Below are positions 55,077 through 63,006 of a stretch of 64,000 nucleotides of DNA, piece after piece (the first letter of the stretch is position 1; each line of letters starts with the position of its first letter). Source of the DNA: Undibacterium paludis (GTDB lineage Bacteria > Pseudomonadota > Gammaproteobacteria > Burkholderiales > Burkholderiaceae_D); assembly GCF_022568815.1 (NCBI RefSeq), contig NZ_JAKZHX010000005.1, positions 248,001-312,000 on the forward strand, read 5' to 3'. The translations under genes were made by a program, and so were the position numbers. The notes beneath the pieces were generated by a model. That model was not told the DNA's origin, made no database searches, and worked only from the letters and a program-made list of their open reading frames with translations.

Positions 55077-55964
55077 ATGGCAACACGATTACCACCAGTA
55101 CATGCATTATCGGCTTTTGAAGCCGCTGCCCGTCACAGTTCTTTTGCCGTTGCGGCGGAAGAATTGTGTATCACCCCGTCCGCCCTGTCGCACCGCATAC
55201 GCCTGCTGGAAGAGCATCTGTGCGAGCGCGTATTCGTGCGTGAAGGGCGCAGTGTCACCCTGACTGAATTTGGCCGTCGTTATCTCGATGTGGTGCGCGC
55301 TGCCTTGCGCACGCTGTCTGACTTTCCCTTGCCGAACAAGGTCACACAGAGCCAGTTGCGCGTCAAGGTAACAGTGCCGCCGACTTTTGCCCGTTATATG
55401 TTCATGCCGCGCCTGGCAGAGTTCATGCGTCAGCACCCTGACATAGAAATTGAAGTCTACCTGTTTGTACCGCTGTATGACCTGAGCCTGTCGGAAAGCG
55501 ATGTTGAGGTACGTTTTGGCGCCGGTGAATACCCCAACCTGGTCACCAAGAAATTATTTGTGGAACCCAGCTTTGCGGTGGCGAGCCCGGCTTACCTGAA
55601 GTCTTTGCCGCCGATACAGGCACCGGCAGATTTGCGTCATGCAAAGCTTTTGCGTTCTGCGCTGGAACCCTGGCAGCCCTGGTTTGAAGTGGCGGGCCTG
55701 GACTGGCCTGAGCCAAGCACGGGCCTGCGCATTGATGACCTGGGTCTGTTGCTGGAGGCGGTCAAGCATGGTCACGGCATAGGTCTGACACGACAGCATT
55801 TTGCCCAGGACATGATACGTCGCGGTGAAGTAGTCCGGGTGCTCGATATCCAGCTGGCGACACCGCCGCATGCTTATTACCTGGTGCATGAAGCGCAAGC
55901 CAATATACGGCCAGAGGTGCAGTTGTTCATTGACTGGATGCAGGCAGCCTACCAGCAAATCTGA
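55077..55964 (+). CDS. LysR-family regulator (GcvA-like)
   Basis: 295 residues: HTH PPVHALSAFEAAARHSSFAVAAEELCITPSALSHRIRLLEEHLCERVFVREGRSVTLTEFGRRYLD, then the periplasmic-binding-like effector domain with RVKVTVPPTFARYMFMPRLAEFMRQHPDIEIEV. The PSALSHRIRLLEE pattern is of the GcvA type. It probably controls the FAD-linked oxidase upstream; target and effector unknown. Confidence 0.92.
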   Translation: MATRLPPVHALSAFEAAARHSSFAVAAEELCITPSALSHRIRLLEEHLCERVFVREGRSVTLTEFGRRYLDVVRAALRTLSDFPLPNKVTQSQLRVKVTVPPTFARYMFMPRLAEFMRQHPDIEIEVYLFVPLYDLSLSESDVEVRFGAGEYPNLVTKKLFVEPSFAVASPAYLKSLPPIQAPADLRHAKLLRSALEPWQPWFEVAGLDWPEPSTGLRIDDLGLLLEAVKHGHGIGLTRQHFAQDMIRRGEVVRVLDIQLATPPHAYYLVHEAQANIRPEVQLFIDWMQAAYQQI

Positions 55965-55981
55965 GACCGCTTGGGCCAAGA

Positions 55982-58348
55982 TCAGGCGATACTGCTGTTC
56001 TCCCTGGCTGGCGTCGCGATCTGTTGTTGCAGGGCTATCCATTTGTCCAGCGCCATGGGGCGGGCGAACAGGAAGCCCTGCATGGAAGCGCAGCCATTGG
56101 CGATCAGGAACTCTGCCTGTTCGCGCGTCTCCACCCCTTCTGCCACCACGCGCAAACCCAGGTGGGCTGCCATGGACAGGATGGATTGCACGATGGCCGT
56201 GTCATTGGCGTCACCGGGAGTGTCCTGCACAAAACTCCTGTCTATCTTGAGTTCATACAGGGGCAGGCGCTTGAGGTAGGCCAGGCTGGAGTAGCCCGTG
56301 CCAAAGTCATCGATGGAAAAGCGTATGCCCAGCGTGGTCAGTTCCAGCATGCGTTCTATGGTGTCTTGCAGGTTGTCGATGAGCAGGCCTTCAGTGACTT
56401 CAAAGATCAGCCGGGACGGTGATGCGCCCGTATATTTGAGCACACGCTTCACCTTGGCGACAAAGTCTGGCTGGCGGAATTGCTTGGGGCTGACATTGAT
56501 GGACACGGGCAGATCAAAACCGGCGGCATGCAGTTGCAGCAATGCAAGGCACCCCTGCTCCATGACCCAGTCACCCAGCCGCAATATCATGCCGGACTCT
56601 TCTGCCACGGGGATGAACAGGGCCGGTGAAATCGGCCCGCGCTCGGGGTGTGTCCAGCGCATCAGCATTTCGCCACCGACCGGTTTGCCCAGCCTGTCCA
56701 CCTGGGCCTGCATGTACATCTGCAACTGTCCACCGGAGATGGCTTCGGCCAGTTCCCTTTCCATGGTCAGTCTTTGTTCGACCTCGGTCTGCATGCCCGT
56801 TTCATAGAACGCGATCTGGTTGCGGCCACTGCTCTTGGCGCGGTACATGGCGGTGTCGGCCTCACGCAGCAGGTCATGGGCATTCTGGTTGTCACGTGGC
56901 AGCATGGTCACACCGATGCTGCAGGTAGTGCTGTATTGCAGGCCGTCGATGTCAAAAAACTGCGAGATGGAATGACGGATTTTTTCTGCCACGGCCTGGG
57001 CAGCACGCGCACCGGCTGTCACGTCAGTGGAGATATGGCACAGCAGTACGACGAATTCATCACCGCCGATATGGGCAACCGTATCGACCTCACGCAGGCT
57101 GCTGGCCAGTCTTTGCGACACCAGGGTCAGCAGGGCGTCACCAACGGAATGGCCACGTGCATCATTGATGTATTTGAAATGGTCCAGATCAATGAACAGG
57201 ACGGCGCTGACCATGCTGCTGCGCCTGGCTGTCGCCAGCAGTATGCTCATGCGGTCAAGCAGCAGGCGGCGGTTGGGCAGGCCGGTCAGCACGTCAAAAT
57301 AGGCCAGCTTGTGTATATGTTCCTGGGCTTTTTTGCGTTCGCTGATGTCGCGACCAGTCGCCACCCAGTGCGTGTATTGCCCATGTTCATCGGCCAGGGG
57401 AACGACATCGGCTTCCATCCAGAATTCGCTGCCATCCTTGGTATAGCAGATCAATTCTATGTGCACTGATTCACAGGCGGCCAGGGCATTATTGAGTCTT
57501 TCCAGTTCGTCTTGCTGGGTGCGTGGTCCTTGCAAAAAAACCGGCGACCGGCCCATCACCTCGCTGTCCTTGTAACCCGTCTGGCGCATGAAGGCGTCAT
57601 TGACAAATACCAGCCTCAGCCTTTGCTTGTCTGCGGCATCAGCTTCAACCTTGATGATCATCACGATGTCATTGAGACGTGCGACAGCGGCAACAATCAG
57701 ACGCAGTTCTTCGTTTGCCGCCTTGAGTGAGGATTGCCCCTGTTGCAGGGACGCGGTGATCACCCTCTGGCTTTCCAGCGAACCATCCAACCTTTGCAGG
57801 AGCACACCGCAAGAAATGGAAATGACGGCAGCAATAAAAGTGAAGTTGATGGTGACCACCACCAGTTGCATGACGGGGTGAGAATCAAATCCGAACACGT
57901 GCAGGTTGGTATCAGACATATAGCCGACAACGAGCAGGCTCGATGAAGCCAGCACCAGGGCCTGCATGGCCCGGCGTATGTTCAGCAGCAGCGAAGTCAA
58001 TGCCGGGAAAGCCATCAGGTAAATCAGGCCGGTCAGGCCGACCTTGATGATGAACCAGACGCCGAGCAGGTAAATCAGCAACAGGAAATTCCAGGCACGC
58101 TGTTCAAAATTGAGGAAAGGCAGACGCCAGATAGTAGCTATCCAGGCCAGGGCCAGCAGATCAACGACAACGACAGACCAGAGGTTTTCAGTAATCGCCA
58201 GCACGATGCTGGGTACCGCTGTTGCGCCGCCCAGCACCAGCACAAAAAACAGGATGGCAGACAACACCTGCTCTCGCCACTGATGGGTTTCAGTCAGCGT
58301 AGAAGGGTGTGCCAGATAGGTGCTGCGGATGAATTGAAAAACAGTCAC
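55982..58348 (-). CDS. Membrane-anchored PAS-GGDEF-EAL protein
   Basis: 788 residues. Five or six membrane helices (~30-185) of an unnamed sensor, a PAS domain (~215-335; DAFMRQTGYKDSEVMGRSPVFLQGP), a GGDEF domain (~350-515; HIGGDEFVVLL, Gly428-Phe432) with an intact active site and a candidate RxxD inhibitory site upstream (SLREVD, Arg419), and an EAL domain (~530-775). The EAL signature itself is EML (Glu560-Met-Leu), the remaining catalytic residues (IDDFGTGYSSLAYLKRLPLYELKIDRSFV) are intact. GTG start, GAAGGA ten bases upstream. It should make or break c-di-GMP; the net activity is not predictable. Confidence 0.9.
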   Translation of the reverse strand: MTVFQFIRSTYLAHPSTLTETHQWREQVLSAILFFVLVLGGATAVPSIVLAITENLWSVVVVDLLALAWIATIWRLPFLNFEQRAWNFLLLIYLLGVWFIIKVGLTGLIYLMAFPALTSLLLNIRRAMQALVLASSSLLVVGYMSDTNLHVFGFDSHPVMQLVVVTINFTFIAAVISISCGVLLQRLDGSLESQRVITASLQQGQSSLKAANEELRLIVAAVARLNDIVMIIKVEADAADKQRLRLVFVNDAFMRQTGYKDSEVMGRSPVFLQGPRTQQDELERLNNALAACESVHIELICYTKDGSEFWMEADVVPLADEHGQYTHWVATGRDISERKKAQEHIHKLAYFDVLTGLPNRRLLLDRMSILLATARRSSMVSAVLFIDLDHFKYINDARGHSVGDALLTLVSQRLASSLREVDTVAHIGGDEFVVLLCHISTDVTAGARAAQAVAEKIRHSISQFFDIDGLQYSTTCSIGVTMLPRDNQNAHDLLREADTAMYRAKSSGRNQIAFYETGMQTEVEQRLTMERELAEAISGGQLQMYMQAQVDRLGKPVGGEMLMRWTHPERGPISPALFIPVAEESGMILRLGDWVMEQGCLALLQLHAAGFDLPVSINVSPKQFRQPDFVAKVKRVLKYTGASPSRLIFEVTEGLLIDNLQDTIERMLELTTLGIRFSIDDFGTGYSSLAYLKRLPLYELKIDRSFVQDTPGDANDTAIVQSILSMAAHLGLRVVAEGVETREQAEFLIANGCASMQGFLFARPMALDKWIALQQQIATPARENSSIA

Positions 58349-58562
58349 AAATGCTGTCCTTCTGCAATCAAACCTCAGAGCGGGCCAGACTCAGGCGTAA
58401 CGTCTAACGGTGGCCATTACAGTAATACTATACCAACATTTGCACTATTACGTAGCGATTCAACACAGTTTCAATGATTGCAACCGAAATGCCACAGCGC
58501 ATCTTGAGCTGTGGCAAGTACATTATATTGCTTTAAAATTTATCAGCGCTTGCTTGAATATT

Positions 58563-59486
58563 TCAATCGACGTTTTTGCCGGCTGACGCACACCACAGGG
58601 CAAACCATTGCTCACGGCTGAGTTTGATATTGGTGGCCTGCACTGCTTCCTTAACGGCAGCAATCCGGCCAGATCCAGTCAATACCAGTGGCCTTGACGG
58701 ATGCTGCAATATCCAGGCAATGGCGATGACCGGTGTGCTGACTGCATGCTCGTCGGCAATTTTTGCCAGCACCTTGCTGATACGCCGGCCCTGCTCGTTT
58801 TGTTCATGCAGTGGCATGAACAAGCTGCCGCCGCCCAGGGCCGACCAGATCATCGGTGCAATGCGCAAACGTTGCAATAAATCAAGAGTACCGTCATGCA
58901 GGGGTTGCCTATGCAACAACGACATTTCAATCTGATTGGTCACCAGCGGAAAGCGTGAGGCCAGCAATTCAAACTGGCTATTAGTGAAGTTGGACACACC
59001 AAAGTGCCTGACCTTGCCGCTGTCCTGCAATTGCCTGAAGGCATCTGCCATTTCATCAGCGTCCATCAGCGGGTCTGGCCTGTGTATCAATAGCAGGTCA
59101 AGCTGCTCCAGTTGCATGGCGCGCAGCGATTGTTCTGCCGAGGCAATGATATGCGCTGCACTGGTGTCGTAGTGCTGCATGCCGTGCGCAGGTCTGTTGG
59201 CAGAAACCAGCTTGATGCCGCATTTGCTGACAAACTGGAATTTGTCGCGCAGATGCGGTGCCAGGGCAAGCGCTTCACCGAGCAGGCTTTCGCTCTGGTA
59301 GTCGCCATAGATATCTGCCTGGTCGATGGTGGTAATGCCCAGTTCCAGTGCCTGCTCCAGAAAACTCACCCTTTGCTGTGGCGTCATCTGCCAGCTGACC
59401 AGACGCCACAGGCCCAGCACGACGCGCGAAAATTCTGGCCCGTCCGGTGCGATCTTCAGTGCAGGGCTATGCAGGTGATTGCTCAT
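58563..59486 (-). CDS. Aldo/keto reductase (YdhF-like)
   Basis: 307 residues of the (β/α)8 AKR family: TTIDQADIYGDYQSESLLGEALALAPHLRDKFQFVSKCGI (Asp, Tyr, Lys of the tetrad), LDLLLIHRPDPLMD (His), HFGVSNFTNSQFELL, and the NADPH loop VLTGSGRIAAVKEAVQA. A cytosolic NADPH-dependent carbonyl reductase; substrate unknown. Its ATG overlaps the stop of the DsbA-like gene (ATGA), so the two are co-expressed. Confidence 0.92.
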   Translation of the reverse strand: MSNHLHSPALKIAPDGPEFSRVVLGLWRLVSWQMTPQQRVSFLEQALELGITTIDQADIYGDYQSESLLGEALALAPHLRDKFQFVSKCGIKLVSANRPAHGMQHYDTSAAHIIASAEQSLRAMQLEQLDLLLIHRPDPLMDADEMADAFRQLQDSGKVRHFGVSNFTNSQFELLASRFPLVTNQIEMSLLHRQPLHDGTLDLLQRLRIAPMIWSALGGGSLFMPLHEQNEQGRRISKVLAKIADEHAVSTPVIAIAWILQHPSRPLVLTGSGRIAAVKEAVQATNIKLSREQWFALWCASAGKNVD

Positions 59487-60151
59487 GCTTGTTCTTTCTG
59501 TGATGACTGCTGTAATTCTTGCAGGGACTTGATCAGGTCGTCGCGTGCTGTATAGCCATTGGCTATCATGTGCAGGGCATTGTCATGCAAGACCAGCAGC
59601 GCCGGGAAACCGCGTATGCCCCATTGCTGGCTCTGTTCAAAGTCGGCCCTGGTATCCGACATGGCCATGGGGGATGCGAGCGTCTCGCCGAAGCTGGCTT
59701 CATCAAAACTGCCCTCGCCTTCGACCTGGTTCATGGCGGCAACGGCCAGCTCTGCCAGTACGGCAGAATCGCACACATCGCGCGCACTGGCATAAAAACC
59801 ATGCTGTATGGCATGGAATACCGCCAGCACGGCCCGGCCACTGTCATCATCTGTCAGGATGCGGGCTGTCACAACGGCGCGGCAGGCCGGCTCTGTATCA
59901 TAGATAAAGCCCGGCCGCATCAGGGCCTGCTCATCGAAAGGCAGGCCGCTGCGCTCTGCCACGTGTTGCCAGTGGCCCAGCAACATGGTACGAGTGGCAT
60001 CGTCAAGCGCTTGCTTGTTATAGGCGCGCAAACCGCCCATGACCAGGTCAATTTTTGCATCTGGTATAGTTTCCAGCAGGGCCTGCAATTCCGGCCCGAA
60101 GCCATAACACCAGGAACACATGGGGTCGGCTACGTAGATCAGGTGAGTCAT
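59483..60151 (-). CDS. DsbA-like thioredoxin-fold protein with CSWC motif
   Basis: 222 residues from the ATG at 60151 (MTHLIYVADP), with AGAGAAAAC upstream; the frame open to 60265 lacks a ribosome site. The active site is PMCSWCYGF (Cys12, Cys15), followed by the helical insert and the cis-Pro IRGFPALLVLHDN. No signal peptide, so a cytosolic DsbA-family protein, by analogy an oxidoreductase or stress-linked thiol protein. Coupled to the aldo/keto reductase. Confidence 0.88.
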   Translation of the reverse strand: MTHLIYVADPMCSWCYGFGPELQALLETIPDAKIDLVMGGLRAYNKQALDDATRTMLLGHWQHVAERSGLPFDEQALMRPGFIYDTEPACRAVVTARILTDDDSGRAVLAVFHAIQHGFYASARDVCDSAVLAELAVAAMNQVEGEGSFDEASFGETLASPMAMSDTRADFEQSQQWGIRGFPALLVLHDNALHMIANGYTARDDLIKSLQELQQSSQKEQA

Positions 60152-60165
60152 TGTTTTCTCTGGTG

Positions 60166-60225
60166 TCTGTGTTGAATAGGTTTGTATTAAATGCATTTGT
60201 ATGGAATGAGCTGGTATGTCATTGT
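60166..60225. repeat. Degenerate 15-bp tandem repeat
   Basis: Four imperfect 15-base units in a row (60166, 60181, 60196 and 60211), best seen in TTTGTATTAAATGCA and TTTGTATGGAATGAG. They sit just upstream of the DsbA-like gene and could hold or space a promoter. The match of the outer two is weak. Confidence 0.3.
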
Positions 60226-60337
60226 ATAGAAACTGGAAAAAGACTGTCATGGTCGCCAGCACCATGGTCAGTTCTGACTATGCTTGCCAAGTGCATAATC
60301 CGGTGCAATACTAAGATAGAGATTCTTGGTGTTACTA

Positions 60338-60451
60338 AGAGGCTGTTGCGAAATTAAGATGGCTAGGCGACGCCGACGCAGGCAGTACTTTAGTACCGGG
60401 TTTTACGTTCGGGAGGCGCAACAACGCCAGCTTAATTTCGCAACAGCCTCT
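60338..60451. mobile_element. MITE-like element with 21-bp terminal inverted repeats
   Basis: AGAGGCTGTTGCGAAATTAA(G) at 60338-60358 and its exact reverse complement at 60431-60451 bound a ~110-base element. From the GAGG end outward, TAA occurs on both flanks (60336-60338 and 60451-60453), a 3-bp target duplication as made by IS5-group (ISL2/IS1031-like) elements; the GGCTGTTGC ends resemble that family. The ~72-base centre has no gene, so it is non-autonomous. It lies directly upstream of the TPR gene and may now carry its leader. Confidence 0.75.
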
Positions 60452-60457
60452 AAAGAA

Positions 60458-61192
60458 ATGATCGCCATGACCGAGCAAACAGCACAGCAACTACAGTACG
60501 AACAAAAGATGGCTTACTTTGATGAGCGTCTGGTGCTGTATCGGCAAGTCATCGGCGGCTGGCCCACCAATATCAGTTCTGAAGAGCAGGAACGCGAAAT
60601 CCGTTTCTTGTGGCAAACCGATTATTCCCATGCATCGTCACTGCTGCGTGACCATCCACAAGACATGACAGTCAAGCTGGTGGTGGCAGAACTGCTGCGC
60701 ATGGGACACAATCTGGGCATACCTAATGCAGCGCAACATGCCGACATGTTGCTCAATGAAATTTTCCGGATTGATGAATATCACCTGCAAGCAATGATGT
60801 GCAGGGCCACCATGTATGTCAGTCTGCATCATGACCTGATGCCCGATGCCGAACGTCTGTTCAGCAAGGTGATAGAGCTGACCACACCTTACGTACCGGC
60901 AGAAGCCTATCAAGGCCTGGGCTTTGCCTGCCTGCATCAGGGAAAAACCGGGGAAGCCATCGTCCAGTTCGACAAATACCTGAAACTGGTACCGGCAGAT
61001 GGCAAGGTCAAGGAGATTACCGAGCGACTGAGGGCAGGGGAAAAAGGCTCTTCACGTTTTTACCCTGATCCGCAATTGTCAACTGACACCGCCGCAACAG
61101 AAACATTGTCGGCAAGTGGAACAGCAACGCCGTCGTCACAGCAGGAAGAAGCCGCATTCAAACCCATCAAACCCTGGTGGAAATTCTGGTAA
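60458..61192 (+). CDS. TPR-type hypothetical protein next to a MITE
   Basis: 244 residues from the ATG at 60458 (MIAMTEQT); an ATG at 60467 is also possible. The open frame to 60326 runs through the inverted-repeat element and is not credible. The core is helical with one or two TPR-like units (ADMLLNEIFRIDEYHLQAMMCRATMYV.., AEAYQGLGFACLHQGKTGEAIVQFDKYLKLVP), then an acidic/Ser-Thr-rich tail ending in FKPIKPWWKFW, a Trp-rich C-terminus that could touch a membrane or partner. Family function unknown. Confidence 0.75.
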   Translation: MIAMTEQTAQQLQYEQKMAYFDERLVLYRQVIGGWPTNISSEEQEREIRFLWQTDYSHASSLLRDHPQDMTVKLVVAELLRMGHNLGIPNAAQHADMLLNEIFRIDEYHLQAMMCRATMYVSLHHDLMPDAERLFSKVIELTTPYVPAEAYQGLGFACLHQGKTGEAIVQFDKYLKLVPADGKVKEITERLRAGEKGSSRFYPDPQLSTDTAATETLSASGTATPSSQQEEAAFKPIKPWWKFW

Positions 61193-61242
61193 ATACCACG
61201 CCCTTTTCACGTACCATTTCTTGCGCGATCTCATGCACCATA

Positions 61243-62421
61243 TCATGCAGGATAAAGCGCACCGAGAATACGCCCGCCCCTGGCCCCGGTCACCTCGGCC
61301 AGATTGCCGGGCAAACGCAAACAGAAACGCTGTGCCAGCCAGGCGAAGGCCAGGGCTTCTACCTGTTCGGGCGCAACGCCCAATGCGGCAGTACTGCTGA
61401 CAGCGGCATCGCATGATTGTGCTGCCAGCAAAGCCTGCAAACGCTGCATGAGCAGTCGATTGAAAGCGCCGCCGCCACAAACATATACATGGGCAGCATC
61501 CGCAGCGTAACGGGCGATATCGTTCGCCAGTACCTGTGCAGTAAATTCACACAGCGTGGCCTGCACGTCGACGGCCGATGCCGTCTCAAAACCCTGCAAT
61601 CTGGCTTGCAGCCATGCCATGTGGAACAGGTCGCGGCCTGTGCTTTTGGGTGGCGGCATGTGCAGGTAAGCTTCACCCATCAGCCTGCTCAACAACGCGG
61701 GAATGACAGTCCCCTGCGCTGCCCAGTTACCGTTCACGTCATAAGTTTTACCATGATGCTGCTGCACCCAGGCATCCATCAGCACATTGCCTGGCCCGGT
61801 ATCAAAACCACGGGTACTGCCATCTGCCGCCAGCACGCTGATGTTGCTGATGCCGCCGATATTGGCGACGACGTTGGAGACACCTGCACGTCCAAAAACA
61901 GCGCGATGAAAAGCCGGGACCAGAGGTGCGCCCTGGCCGCCAGCCGCAACATCGCGGCTGCGGAAATCAGCAATGACATCAATGCCGGTCAACTCTGCCA
62001 GCAGTGAGGGATTATTTGTCTGCCGGGTATAGCCCAGTTCCGGCCTGTGCCTGATGGTTTGTCCATGCACTCCTATGGCATGTACAGCTTGCCCTTCTGC
62101 CGCTGCCTGCAGTTTTTTGACGCAGGCCGCATAGGCCTGCACCAGCTCATTTGCCAGCATGGCTTCATGATGCAACTCATCGTCACTGGCTTGTTGCAGG
62201 CGCATGGCTCGCTGGCGCAGCTCTGCATCAAACGGGATATAGGCCGTCGCCAATATCTGCATGCCGGTATCACTCCCGTCGTCAATATCAGGGAAGCGCA
62301 CCATGACGCCATCGACACCGTCAAGGCTGGTGCCTGACATCATGCCTATGTAGATTTGTGCCTGATTGTTTTTGCTTTGCTGCATGCTCATGCTGTTACC
62401 CGTTACTGTCGCTGTGGACAT
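61243..62421 (-). CDS. anmK: Anhydro-N-acetylmuramic acid kinase
   Basis: 392 residues (the ATG at 62391 would remove ten; neither has a clear ribosome site). Signatures: IYIGMMSGTSLDGVDGVMV, IGVHGQTIRHRPE, NIGGISNISVLAADGSTRGFDTGPGNVLMDAWVQ, VYVCGGGAFNRLLMQRL. It cleaves and phosphorylates 1,6-anhydroMurNAc in cell-wall recycling. It lies between a GNAT gene and downstream TPR gene; the M23 endopeptidase two genes upstream also works on peptidoglycan. Confidence 0.95.
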   Translation of the reverse strand: MSTATVTGNSMSMQQSKNNQAQIYIGMMSGTSLDGVDGVMVRFPDIDDGSDTGMQILATAYIPFDAELRQRAMRLQQASDDELHHEAMLANELVQAYAACVKKLQAAAEGQAVHAIGVHGQTIRHRPELGYTRQTNNPSLLAELTGIDVIADFRSRDVAAGGQGAPLVPAFHRAVFGRAGVSNVVANIGGISNISVLAADGSTRGFDTGPGNVLMDAWVQQHHGKTYDVNGNWAAQGTVIPALLSRLMGEAYLHMPPPKSTGRDLFHMAWLQARLQGFETASAVDVQATLCEFTAQVLANDIARYAADAAHVYVCGGGAFNRLLMQRLQALLAAQSCDAAVSSTAALGVAPEQVEALAFAWLAQRFCLRLPGNLAEVTGARGGRILGALYPA

Positions 62422-62433
62422 GAGTATAGAAGA

Positions 62434-62979
62434 CTACACGGACGATGACAGCGTCTTGCAGAAAATTCTGTTGGCAAGCTCTTCATCTTTCATCTGGAAG
62501 ATGGTAGCTCCAATGTCAGCATAACCGGCCTGCGGATAAAAACGCAGCGCCTTGTCATTGCCCACCCAGGCGGTGAGCCAGACTTGCTGCACGCCTTGTG
62601 AGCGCAAGTGCGCTTCTGCTTCACCCAGCAGGCAGCGTCCTATGCCGCGCCCGAAAAAAGCAGGATGTACATACAGATGATCAAGTTCGGCTTGAAATTC
62701 GCCCGGTATTTGCGTACAGCATTTGCCGTTCACGGTCTGGCAATAGCCAACCAGATGGCCATCGACCTCTGCCAGCAAAATGTGGGTATGCTCTTGTGCG
62801 AGATAAGCTGCCGTGCGTGCCGTTGTCAGTTCAGACAAGACATAGTCGGCGATGGAAGGTCTGACACCTTGCCTGACGTAGGTATCAAGCCATACTTGCA
62901 GTATCAGAACAGTCAAGGCAGAGACATCTGCTGTCTCTGCCTTGCGTATGATGAGCTGGTCTGCGGACACAGTGCCCAA
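62434..62979 (-). CDS. GNAT-family N-acetyltransferase
   Basis: 181 residues; TTG or GTG start (62979, or 62970 as GTG). The GNAT core is ILLAEVDGHLVGYCQTV, FQAELDHLYVHPAFFGRGIGRCLLGEAEAHLRSQGVQQVWLTAWVGNDKALRFYPQAGY, with the acetyl-CoA pyrophosphate loop RGIGR. The substrate is unknown. It lies 12 bases upstream of anmK on the same strand and follows the M23 gene by 27 bases, so it is inserted in a peptidoglycan-related run. Confidence 0.9.
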   Translation of the reverse strand: MGTVSADQLIIRKAETADVSALTVLILQVWLDTYVRQGVRPSIADYVLSELTTARTAAYLAQEHTHILLAEVDGHLVGYCQTVNGKCCTQIPGEFQAELDHLYVHPAFFGRGIGRCLLGEAEAHLRSQGVQQVWLTAWVGNDKALRFYPQAGYADIGATIFQMKDEELANRIFCKTLSSSV

Positions 62980-63006
62980 GTCAGTCTTGTGACGACTTAT
63001 ACAGAC

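Noticed and set aside
56648-57469. 273-codon plus-strand frame opposite the GGDEF-EAL gene
   Set aside because: Antisense shadow; GGDEF and EAL motifs are on the minus strand.
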